A stretch of 6,693 nt of DNA. It comes from a bacterium (GTDB lineage: Bacteria; JAJRZV01). The translations under genes and the position numbers were made by a program. Positions 1 through 6,693 of this stretch are shown here, piece after piece; within the stretch, counting starts at the first letter, position 1, and every line of letters starts with the position of its first letter. The notes beneath the pieces were generated by a model. That model did no database searches. It was not told the DNA's origin and saw only the letters and a program-made list of their open reading frames with translations. The DNA is taken from positions 1 through 6,693 of the forward strand of contig JAJRZV010000058.1 in NCBI GenBank assembly GCA_024275095.1, given 5' to 3'.

Positions 1-73
1 ATACCCCTTCCCTTTTCTCCTCTGAATTGTGAAAACAACGGGAAATTCATGCAGTTACGGTTTTACAAATTTT

Positions 74-117
74 AAAAAATGGGTGAAATAACCGCCTGGG
101 CCGGGCATATCACCCAT
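74..117 (-). terminator. Likely intrinsic terminator of the lipoprotein operon
   Basis: Minus strand ATGGGTGA (110-117) pairs with TCACCCAT (79-86), an eight-base-pair stem around a 23-base loop that contains a small GCC/GGC helix. It is followed directly by a run of T (74-79). It lies 46 bases past the stop at 164. The long loop makes it weaker than the terminator at 3317-3351, but position and T-run fit. Confidence 0.68.
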
Positions 118-163
118 AATTTTAATCGATTCCTTGAGGCGCAACGAAAATTTCGCAATGCAT

Positions 164-1612
164 TTACTGCACGTAGAGATAAATAACAACTCCCCTGTTA
201 ATTCCGTCAACCTTCCTCCACTCTCTCAAAACAATGCCGAAATTACCCTGAGGGTCACGTTTAATCTGTGGATACATCCCGGTAAACTCCACGTCATCGG
301 GATTATCAGGTTCGTAAATCACGCCAACCTTCCAACCACCTTCTGGTAACTTCACGGCAGCCTTTACCTGTTTATTCCACATGTCCCGGTAAACAATAAA
401 AGGTCTTCTATCGCTTGTAAGAGCGATATCCACGCCTGCACCCACTGCATCTCCCTGAGCGCCGTCTACCACCTCTGTATGCCACCTGCCGCCCTTTTTA
501 TAAGCATATTTAAGGTCCCACGTGGTGTAATCAAAATATGCCACGTGTGGAATACCCTCGGGGTCCACGGCAATAGCACAAAAATACCCATCGTCATCCG
601 GGCTCGACGTTGAATCCAGATAGGAAATACTGAAGGTGGTACCCGAGGGGTACAGATCATACTTGTCTTTGAGGATGCTGATACGGGCTCTATCATACTG
701 ATAAAAATTCCAGTATTCACTGGTCACCTCTGAAGGAAAAGACGATCCGGGCAACCATGCATAAAGATAAGTATCCTCCTTTCGGCCTGATGAAGGTTTA
801 CTCAAATAAGCCACCAGCACGTCGGGCTCATTGACCTGCTTAAATTCAACTTCTTCTTCAATCCGTTGCCATTCGATAACCTCGTCGTAAAATCTTCCCT
901 GGGAATTCTTTGCAATGTACTTGGTATTTCCGTTGATGGCATCGTAATAAACAATGTGGGGACGATTGCTGAGGTCAACCGCCAGGTCACTGTTGTAAAG
1001 CTGTCCTGTGCTTCCCGCCTGCGTTGCTCCATAGTCAAGCAGTTTATCCTCATAAGAGAAATAATCTTCGCGAATCACCAGATAACGCAAGTTGTAATCA
1101 TCAAGCTGAATGTAGGAGACATGTATCCACCCGTTAATACCATAAGCACAGGAGATAAACCCTGCTGCCCGATTTACCACTTTTCTGATAATCCACTGAC
1201 CGGTTTCCTTTATATAATATGCATGACGAATTTCGTACCCCGGAGACACGGCAGAGTAGATGATATGAGGATTGCCCTGGTCATCCACCACGATACACGG
1301 ATACGCTCCTACATTTCCGTGAGCGTCCACTATGCTCGTACTCCACGGCCCCTGTGGACCCGTACCTGGTGGCAAAGTGGCATACATAAGATTCAAGCCG
1401 GTGAAATTAAAAAAAGCGAGGTGAGGAATACCCGTATTATCGTAATCCAGTGATACAAAATATCCTGCGTCATCTGTCAGAGGCTGCGTCACGTCATAAG
1501 CCACAGCAGCATAACCCGCGAAACTGAAAGTTCTCACACCACTTCTGCCACAGCCTGCAGCGGCTACAACTGCCATCACCAGAAAAAACAGCCAACCGCT
1601 TACTCCTTTCAT
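164..1612 (-). CDS. Beta-propeller-like lipoprotein, second gene of tandem paralogue pair
   Basis: A 482-residue exported lipoprotein of unknown function. The signal peptide is MKG, a hydrophobic stretch, then AAGC with Cys21 as lipidation site; the mature start CGRSG matches CGKTG of the upstream protein. The repeats are clearer here than in its partner: near 47 (DAGYFVSLDYDNTGIPHLAF), 101 (IVVDDQGNPHIIY), 150, 207 (LAVDLSNRPHIVYYD), 340 (IAVDPEGIPHVAYFDYTT, then LKYAYKKGGRWHTEVVD), 389 and 440, with a divergent stretch about 255-330. Seven or eight blades of a beta-propeller fit. Start choice: ATG at 1612 shares its A with the upstream TGA stop and has GGGGTG five bases before it. The in-frame start 15 codons further up would put charged and polar residues before the signal peptide. 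Residues 301-482 align with the end of the upstream gene product (WNFY, then I.IL, then a propeller repeat). No enzymatic motif seen. A likely terminator follows. Confidence 0.91.
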   Translation of the reverse strand: MKGVSGWLFFLVMAVVAAAGCGRSGVRTFSFAGYAAVAYDVTQPLTDDAGYFVSLDYDNTGIPHLAFFNFTGLNLMYATLPPGTGPQGPWSTSIVDAHGNVGAYPCIVVDDQGNPHIIYSAVSPGYEIRHAYYIKETGQWIIRKVVNRAAGFISCAYGINGWIHVSYIQLDDYNLRYLVIREDYFSYEDKLLDYGATQAGSTGQLYNSDLAVDLSNRPHIVYYDAINGNTKYIAKNSQGRFYDEVIEWQRIEEEVEFKQVNEPDVLVAYLSKPSSGRKEDTYLYAWLPGSSFPSEVTSEYWNFYQYDRARISILKDKYDLYPSGTTFSISYLDSTSSPDDDGYFCAIAVDPEGIPHVAYFDYTTWDLKYAYKKGGRWHTEVVDGAQGDAVGAGVDIALTSDRRPFIVYRDMWNKQVKAAVKLPEGGWKVGVIYEPDNPDDVEFTGMYPQIKRDPQGNFGIVLREWRKVDGINRGVVIYLYVQ

Positions 1613-1623
1613 CAAAACACCCC
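1610..1623 (-). promoter_or_regulatory. TGATG stop/start overlap with ribosome binding site
   Basis: On the minus strand the upstream lipoprotein gene ends in TGA and the next begins with ATG, sharing one base. The ribosome site GGGGTG (1618-1623) lies inside the last codons of the upstream gene, five bases from the ATG. This layout is typical of translational coupling and fixes the start of the second gene. Confidence 0.85.
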
Positions 1624-3162
1624 GTAGTAAGGTATATAAATCAACCACATCCCCCACGTACCACCCAGACCGGCATGTCCCCCATAGATAGTAGCTCCTA
1701 TGCCCATTCTATCTCCGTCAGGCATTTTGCGAATACAGGCGTTATATCCGGCAAAATCCAGACTCAGATAATTGGACACCATCCAGCCTGTGGGCATGCG
1801 GTGTGCAACAACAAGGTTACCATAGCGGCTCTCGTAAAAGGTCACTACCGGTTGCTCTAAGGAATCCAGTGCAATTGAATACCCACCTTCAGCAGATACA
1901 TTTCCCATCGTGTAAGGTTTGTCCCACCATTTACCCGGCGTGTATGTGGAAAACAATGCCACTCGTGCATCCTTGTCTTCGTATACTGCATAAAGCCTGT
2001 TTGCTGAATCCGCCACCGCCCTGATAAAAGGTCCGTTACGTCTTTTCGAAACCACGTGCGTGTTAATGTAATCAATAGAATACACGTCCGTAGGAGAATA
2101 TCCTCTTAAAATTTCGATTTTCTTGCCACCTGCATAAAAATTCCAGTCATCCGGGGAAAGCGGTTGGGCATTGCGGTACACAACCGTCCTGTCCTTGTCC
2201 TGAAGTGCTCGACCTTTCAGGGTGCCGATATACCGCGTTACGGGGTTGTTGTTTGAATCGGTCATGCTCACCGGCTCTACAAGCACAATCTCTCCTGTTA
2301 CATACGACCACTCGAGTGCTTCATACTTCCACTCATCAGCACCACGGACTTTAAAAGCGTGTTCGGCTCTTTCATTGGATGGATTGTAGTAAAAAATATG
2401 AACCACTTCTTCCCCGTCTTCAAAAGTGGTGAGGATATCTATACTGAGAGGCATACCGGAAGTAAGAGCTCTCTCCACATCTTTTACTGTCTTTTTGTTT
2501 TTAACACTCACACTGGCCACCTTTTCTTTTACCACCTCCGGGCCAACGACAATTTGATTAAAAATATCAATTTCCATGTACATCACATTGTAAAACACGA
2601 AATCCCCTTCCTGCTGTCCTTCGAAAAAAGCAATGCCTACGTTTCGGTCGCTTAAAAGCACGGTAGCGATACCATATCCCACATCTCCAAAAGTGCCAAT
2701 ATCAGCGCTATCCCTGATAACCGAAATGCGCCACACCTGTCCCTCTGCACTTCTTGCAACCTTGAGACGGGTCTGCACAATTACACCTGTCTTTTCTTCT
2801 CTGTATACAATTATTCTTTCAAGAGACACCGGATCATATAAAATTTTGGAATACAAACCTTCTCTCTCGTTAAGCTCTCCTTCGTCCACGATTTCAACCT
2901 GCCACTCACCGCTATCCACCAACCTGGCATACTTGAGTTTAGAAACCACCTCCCCGCCCGTCTTTTCCATGTACGAAAAATGGGGAAAACCCCGGTCATC
3001 AATGACCATGTCCATGTAATATCCCACGTCAGCACTGTTATCCACGATACGCGTTTCAGGAGGGTTTTGGATGAAACTCACAAGGCCCGTTTTGCCACAT
3101 CCCGTAACGACAAACACAAAAATCATACTGAGCAATTTTCTTTTTATTTTCTGAAGGAACAT
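1612..3162 (-). CDS. Beta-propeller-like lipoprotein, first gene of tandem paralogue pair
   Basis: A 516-residue exported lipoprotein of unknown function. The signal peptide is basic (KIKRK, residues 5-9), then hydrophobic, ending in lipobox VTGC with Cys22 as the lipidated residue. The +2 residue is Gly, not Asp, which under the enterobacterial rule favours the outer membrane. The mature part has about seven degenerate repeats starting near residues 45, 98, 154, 241, 378, 422 and 473. The clearest is ADVGYYMDMVIDDRGFPHFSY, then LKYAR and W.VEIVD. This is the pattern of secreted beta-propellers; the sialidase Asp-box is absent and no catalytic set is visible. Start choice: ATG at 3162 has AAGG seven bases upstream and gives a compact signal peptide. 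ATGs at 3177 and 3192 would add 5 or 10 residues and have poorer ribosome sites. The stop overlaps the next start (TGATG). From WNFY at residue 340 to the end it aligns with the next protein. Likely a binding or scaffold protein at the envelope. Confidence 0.9.
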   Translation of the reverse strand: MFLQKIKRKLLSMIFVFVVTGCGKTGLVSFIQNPPETRIVDNSADVGYYMDMVIDDRGFPHFSYMEKTGGEVVSKLKYARLVDSGEWQVEIVDEGELNEREGLYSKILYDPVSLERIIVYREEKTGVIVQTRLKVARSAEGQVWRISVIRDSADIGTFGDVGYGIATVLLSDRNVGIAFFEGQQEGDFVFYNVMYMEIDIFNQIVVGPEVVKEKVASVSVKNKKTVKDVERALTSGMPLSIDILTTFEDGEEVVHIFYYNPSNERAEHAFKVRGADEWKYEALEWSYVTGEIVLVEPVSMTDSNNNPVTRYIGTLKGRALQDKDRTVVYRNAQPLSPDDWNFYAGGKKIEILRGYSPTDVYSIDYINTHVVSKRRNGPFIRAVADSANRLYAVYEDKDARVALFSTYTPGKWWDKPYTMGNVSAEGGYSIALDSLEQPVVTFYESRYGNLVVAHRMPTGWMVSNYLSLDFAGYNACIRKMPDGDRMGIGATIYGGHAGLGGTWGMWLIYIPYYGVF

Positions 3163-3168
3163 TTTTTC

Positions 3169-3174
3169 GCCTTT
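3169..3174 (-). promoter_or_regulatory. Ribosome binding site selecting the 3162 start
   Basis: The minus strand reads AAAGGC then GAAAAA before ATG at 3160-3162, so AAGG sits seven bases upstream. The ATG at 3177 has GGG directly against it, which is too close, though CGGG slightly further up is possible. The ATG at 3192 is preceded only by A/T-rich sequence. This favours the shortest protein, but the evidence is modest. Confidence 0.5.
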
Positions 3175-3190
3175 CATCCCTGCCCGTTTC

Positions 3191-3220
3191 ATTACATTTT
3201 ATTACAAAAAAACTTTTGAA
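3191..3220 (-). promoter_or_regulatory. Candidate promoter for the lipoprotein operon
   Basis: Minus strand TTCAAA (3215-3220) is followed after 18 bases by TGTAAT (3191-3196). This is four of six matches to the -35 consensus and five of six to the -10 consensus. It would start transcription near 3184, downstream of the ATG at 3192 and about 20 bases before the preferred ATG at 3162. The region is very A/T-rich, so chance matches are expected. A promoter somewhere between 3163 and 3316 is needed because a strong terminator lies just upstream. Confidence 0.27.
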
Positions 3221-3316
3221 GACAGATTTTTAACACGACAAATCATTCCAATTTCAGCCCGGGTTCTACCTTAAAAGTACAAGCTCATTTTAAATACGAA
3301 ACATTTATTTTTATTT

Positions 3317-3351
3317 AAAAAATAAAACGGGCGCCCTCTTCAGGCGCCCGT
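3317..3351 (-). terminator. Intrinsic terminator of the large CTERM-tailed gene
   Basis: Minus strand ACGGGCGCC (3343-3351) pairs perfectly with GGCGCCCGT (3327-3335) around a seven-base loop. It is followed by TTTATTTTTT. This is a nine-base-pair GC-rich stem with a U-tract, about 70 bases past the stop codon at 3421. The reverse orientation lacks a T-run, so it works on the minus strand. It separates the large gene from the lipoprotein pair. Confidence 0.9.
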
Positions 3352-3376
3352 CTCCTTTACATCACCTCATCAACCT

Positions 3377-3398
3377 TCCCCCCTCCATCGAGGGGGGA
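3377..3398. repeat. Perfect C/G-rich palindromic hairpin in the 3' untranslated region
   Basis: TCCCCCCTC and GAGGGGGGA are perfect complements around the four-base loop CATC, giving a nine-base-pair stem. It lies 22 bases after the stop of the large gene and ahead of its terminator. It has no T-run on either side, so it is not itself a standard terminator. It could be an RNA-stabilising stem, a protein binding palindrome or one copy of a dispersed repeat. Confidence 0.75.
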
Positions 3399-3420
3399 CT
3401 GACTTCTTCACCTTGTTTTA

Positions 3421-6400
3421 TTACTGACTTCTCCTCCTTCTGATGAGGGCAACATATGCACCTGTTACAATAAGGAGCATGAACGCAACTGTAGCGGTAG
3501 CTCCGTTATTCTTTGCAGTAGCGCAACCAAAAGCTGACATCGAATCATCTGTAATCACTGTGAACTTGTGAGAGATTTCGGTTTCGTTGCCCACATCGTC
3601 AATGGCTCTTACTCTCAGCACGTGAATTCCCTCATCGAGCCCGGAAACAGAGATGTAACGGGAGGAAGAGAACTCGGACCACTCACTATCATCAAGCTTG
3701 TAGGATATCTTCACAAGCTCATCCGGGGCCTGATAATCCTTGGCATACACTGCGAACACTGCGCTTGAACCTTCTACCTTGTCAGGTGCATTGAGAAGAA
3801 CTAGGCGTGGACCTACACTGTCAACACGGACTTTTACGTATACAGGCGTGGGCTCCATCATGTTCCCGTCATCCAGTGCCTGAATTCCAATTACATGTGT
3901 TCCTTCAAGAAGACCCTTGAGCCTGAGTTCTCCTGTGTTGGTGTGCGACCAGATTGTCCACAGACCACCATCCACGCTGTAAGAAAACATCATGCGATCC
4001 ATAGGAGTGGAGTCATCTATTACAGAGAGCCCGATGCGTACTTCATCACCCGTTGGGTGGTCGGACACATACGTAACTACAGTTTCGGGTGGGAGGTTGG
4101 AAGGAACGTAAGAGTAAACAGGAACGGGTTTTACCGGCGCCCGCGCAGGAGGTGAACCCAGAAGGCCACTTAGAGCATTAAGGCCACCGCCCTCTCCACC
4201 TTGAAAGACAGAGGTCAAGTCCGTACCGCTCAGGTCTTTTAAAAGAGAAATTATATCCTCAAACCCAAGTGTTCCGATCATGCGGATATACACCTCAAAA
4301 TAATCTCCCCAGGCATCCTGCGGGTAAGTCGGAGGTCTGGCATATGCAGTCACACGCGTTAGATAGTTGTCGCAGTAACCCGCCGCATTGCTACAGGTAA
4401 GGTCCTCACCCCGGTAAGCGGGATCTGTCAAGGTATAAGGCCACAGGCTCATGTCCGTACGCGGCCCGATGTAAGGAATGATGATACCGAAAGGTGCCTT
4501 GAGGAGGTAACCAATGTCCAGAGCAATGCTGGCTTTAAGCTCAATCATTCCATCGAGAAGTACCGGCAACAGGTTGCCCAGAATGTTCTCCAGGCGTGAG
4601 AGTTCCGCAGGTGTCGGATTCGCATTGTTCGCAGGATTGTAGTTAATCGGGTCACGCCTGAACGCCTGGGCATAACGGATAAACCAGTTGATGTTGGGAT
4701 CAACAAAGGCTCTAAAATCTATAATAATTGAGGAAGTATAGTTATAGGTAATGCCGTCTGAGAAAGTGTACCGCAACACGTTATGCGGATCATCAGCCTC
4801 AATGGTGAACGGGTTGGGATAACAGGCAATATTATCAGGATTGTTGTAATTCCACCTGAACACATCCTCGTTATAATTGGAGTAGGTGGGATCACCAGCG
4901 GTACCCACATCTGGATAGTCAGGTAGCGGCGGCGGCTGAGTGATGGGATCGTAACTCACTCCACCTGTGCTTGGATTGTAAATGGGGCACGGGCGCATCT
5001 CTATATCAATACCCACGCGAGCACCCATATCCAGACCGAACACCCTCATCCACCTGGCATCATCCTTGGACCAGACCCAGAAGCCCAGCTCCAAATGGGG
5101 AATCTCTATTGTCATATCAGCTGCAGGGTTCTGATACACCCAGTTCTGAGTGTCGGGATCCGAAGGATACGGAGTCGGCACACTCGGGGTGGCCCACAAC
5201 TCGTCAATCGACACCCTGCCGCCCGTGTAGAACCTGGGAGTATCAATCACTGCCGGTTCCGTAACCGGCCATGGACTGACCTTAGGGCCAAAAGCATAGT
5301 CTTCAGATCGTGGATTGTAAAACCACGGCCTGGTTTCAATGGCCATCGGAGCTCCTGGAAACGCATCAGCCAGCTCCGGCATGAGAAACGCGAAGGTGTC
5401 CGTGGTGAGCATACTGCCTACCATGTCCCCCAGTGTGGGGGTATCTTCATTAATCCACAAACAGAGCACTCCGCTACGCGCCACGTCGTAAATCAAACGG
5501 CTCAGCGGGTTCATGTGAATCGCAAGACCGATGTAATACGACACTGCGCTGTGCCACCTTCCACCTGACCAGCCCCACGGGGTCTTGGACCAGGAAAGCG
5601 GGGTCGGATACGGAGGACTCATGCTCTGATTAAAAATTTCATCTCCCGTGGGCAGATGCGTGAGCATGCCAACCACAGGACCGTACTCCTGGGTGGCCAC
5701 CGGACAGATGGTCCCGGTCATGCCCCAGAAATAATAGAACTGTGTATTACGATTCACATACGAAGTAATCTCCGCACCATTTTCATCCACGTGGATAACA
5801 TCAAGACCAAACTGGAGCGGCATTACCACACCAAAGGAATCGGCAAAAAAGTCGTAATCATACACATTTTCTCCCGTTGCATGGTTCGTAATGTACTCCT
5901 GATAACTCTGCAACCCCACGTCAATGGTGATCCAAGTGGGCGGGTCATTGAGCGGGTGCTGGAACGTAAGGCTACCGAGGAAATCTCCCAGGTCAATGAT
6001 GGGTGAGGGACCGAAGTAATATGTAATGGGTGACGTAAATGCATCCACAGCCACATAGATTATGTCAGCAGAAATGTACTGAATAATCCTGTCAATATCC
6101 TGCGTGAGTTCATACGCGGGATCTGCTGAGGTGACATACTGCGTGTAAAAGTCCACGGTGGCATTGGCTTCCACCCTCAAGTTCTGCAGGTCGATGCCAA
6201 TGGTGCGTACGTGCTTGGTGAGATCATTGGAAAAGTCATCGTACTCTGCAATCACGCGCATACCCAGCTCGAGCAGCAGGCGGTCGAGGGATACACGCAC
6301 AACAGCACGGACGTATCTGGAAGCATCTGTTGCAGGATTATAATAGGAGATGGGAATTTGAATTTCTCCGGTTCCGCACTCGTCATCAATGTCCGGGTCG

Positions 6401-6693
6401 GACGTTGCTGGAGTACAGTAATCGGTGACTGTTCCCCCAAACGAGGTGGCTCTCGGACGCCAGTCAAGAAGCACGTCAATGATGGGATTGTTTATCTGGA
6501 GTTTAAACTGCAGGCTGTCGTCATGAGTGTGGGGCCAGTAATCGCATGCGATGGTCGCATCCACGAATCCATCACCGTCACGGTCAATTTTATATTCTTC
6601 ACATTTGGTACCAATGTCTGATTCAAGTTGCACGCTCACGTCGTCAGGGTTCCAGTAAATTACACGGCTGATCGTTGGGAGGGTAGCGGAGGC
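3421..6693 (-). CDS. Large secreted protein with Ig-like pair and Cys-type C-terminal sorting tail (5' end missing)
   Basis: Seen: the frame is open to the window edge, giving 1090 residues and a TAA stop; the true start and signal peptide lie outside, so the internal GTG at 6637-6639 is not a credible start. Numbering from the edge: residues 37-45 (DRDGDGFVD) form an acidic loop of the calcium-binding kind, between Cys31 and Cys50. Residues 60-830 are a long body with alternating beta-like segments that I do not recognise. About 831-865 is a Gly- then Pro-rich linker. About 866-957 and 958-1049 are two tandem Ig/FN3-like domains with matching YSVDGGLW / YKLDDSEW and LLEGTHVIGIQALDD / LDEGIHVLRVRAIDD. 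The tail has Gly-Cys (Cys1057), a helix at 1065-1084, RRRR and a final SQ. Ten other cysteines, an even number, fit disulfides outside the cytoplasm. Known: such tails are cleaved and anchored by dedicated intramembrane proteases. Inferred: surface or outer-envelope protein; binding or structural role unknown. A terminator follows the gene. Confidence 0.93.
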   Translation of the reverse strand, partial: ASATLPTISRVIYWNPDDVSVQLESDIGTKCEEYKIDRDGDGFVDATIACDYWPHTHDDSLQFKLQINNPIIDVLLDWRPRATSFGGTVTDYCTPATSDPDIDDECGTGEIQIPISYYNPATDASRYVRAVVRVSLDRLLLELGMRVIAEYDDFSNDLTKHVRTIGIDLQNLRVEANATVDFYTQYVTSADPAYELTQDIDRIIQYISADIIYVAVDAFTSPITYYFGPSPIIDLGDFLGSLTFQHPLNDPPTWITIDVGLQSYQEYITNHATGENVYDYDFFADSFGVVMPLQFGLDVIHVDENGAEITSYVNRNTQFYYFWGMTGTICPVATQEYGPVVGMLTHLPTGDEIFNQSMSPPYPTPLSWSKTPWGWSGGRWHSAVSYYIGLAIHMNPLSRLIYDVARSGVLCLWINEDTPTLGDMVGSMLTTDTFAFLMPELADAFPGAPMAIETRPWFYNPRSEDYAFGPKVSPWPVTEPAVIDTPRFYTGGRVSIDELWATPSVPTPYPSDPDTQNWVYQNPAADMTIEIPHLELGFWVWSKDDARWMRVFGLDMGARVGIDIEMRPCPIYNPSTGGVSYDPITQPPPLPDYPDVGTAGDPTYSNYNEDVFRWNYNNPDNIACYPNPFTIEADDPHNVLRYTFSDGITYNYTSSIIIDFRAFVDPNINWFIRYAQAFRRDPINYNPANNANPTPAELSRLENILGNLLPVLLDGMIELKASIALDIGYLLKAPFGIIIPYIGPRTDMSLWPYTLTDPAYRGEDLTCSNAAGYCDNYLTRVTAYARPPTYPQDAWGDYFEVYIRMIGTLGFEDIISLLKDLSGTDLTSVFQGGEGGGLNALSGLLGSPPARAPVKPVPVYSYVPSNLPPETVVTYVSDHPTGDEVRIGLSVIDDSTPMDRMMFSYSVDGGLWTIWSHTNTGELRLKGLLEGTHVIGIQALDDGNMMEPTPVYVKVRVDSVGPRLVLLNAPDKVEGSSAVFAVYAKDYQAPDELVKISYKLDDSEWSEFSSSRYISVSGLDEGIHVLRVRAIDDVGNETEISHKFTVITDDSMSAFGCATAKNNGATATVAFMLLIVTGAYVALIRRRRSQ

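Noticed and set aside
1-50. A minus-strand frame from ATG at 48-50 open to the window edge, and a purine-rich AGAGGAG stretch (17-23) that could be a ribosome site for a gene starting beyond the window.
   Set aside because: Only 16 codons are visible and the ATG has no ribosome site; the AGAGGAG has no start codon at suitable distance inside the window. Neither can be supported.
866-1453. A 195-codon open frame on the plus strand inside the second lipoprotein gene.
   Set aside because: It is antisense to a well-supported gene with signal peptide and repeats, and its product has no recognisable composition or domain.
164-1657. A longer version of the second lipoprotein starting 15 codons upstream at 1657.
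   Set aside because: It would place MGDVVDLYTLLRGVL ahead of the signal peptide; the ATG at 1612 has a ribosome site and the TGATG overlap.
3090-3110. GCGKTG near the start of the first lipoprotein, resembling a nucleotide-binding Walker A loop.
   Set aside because: It is the lipobox cysteine plus the first mature residues (VTGC then GKTG); the full GxxxxGK spacing and a Walker B motif are missing, and the protein is exported.
164-3162. Sialidase (BNR) identity for the two lipoproteins.
   Set aside because: The Asp-box S-x-D-x-G-x-T-W and the catalytic Arg/Tyr/Asp set are not visible; only general propeller-like repeats are supported.
5095-5568. A 157-codon open frame on the plus strand inside the large gene.
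   Set aside because: It is antisense to a continuous exported-protein frame; its Arg/His-rich product looks like a shadow translation.

Overview
The window holds three protein genes, all on the minus strand, and all apparently exported. I see no RNA gene, mobile element or CRISPR array. Two lipoprotein signal peptides and a Cys-containing C-terminal sorting tail suggest a Gram-negative (diderm) bacterium. The tail is of the general kind known from Myxococcota (MYXO-CTERM) and Synergistota (Synerg-CTERM), but base composition is too moderate for a typical high-GC myxobacterium. No gene here allows firm taxonomic placement.

Layout in transcription order (high to low coordinates). (1) 3421-6693: a large gene cut by the window edge. 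It encodes a secreted protein of at least 1090 residues, with an acidic DxDGDG calcium-type loop, a long unrecognised body, two tandem Ig-like/FN3-like domains, and a C-terminal tail made of Gly-Cys, one membrane helix and four arginines. (2) 3193-3420: an intergenic stretch with a perfect C/G-rich hairpin, a strong intrinsic terminator for gene 1, and a weak promoter candidate for the next genes. (3) 1612-3162 and 164-1612: two tandem lipoprotein genes that overlap by one base (TGATG). Both proteins have the repeated 'D..G.PH..Y.D' pattern of a secreted beta-propeller. They share a mature N-terminus, CG(R/K)(S/T)G, and an aligned C-terminal part starting with WNFY, so they are paralogues. (4) 1-163: a likely terminator for the lipoprotein operon, then about 70 bases with nothing I can assign.

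The paralogous lipoproteins are almost certainly co-translated and probably both sit on an envelope membrane. The large protein is a separate transcription unit on the same strand, also destined for the envelope or surface. Whether the three cooperate is inference from neighbourhood only. No enzyme active site is recognisable in any of them, so the window is best described as a cell-surface protein locus of unknown function.
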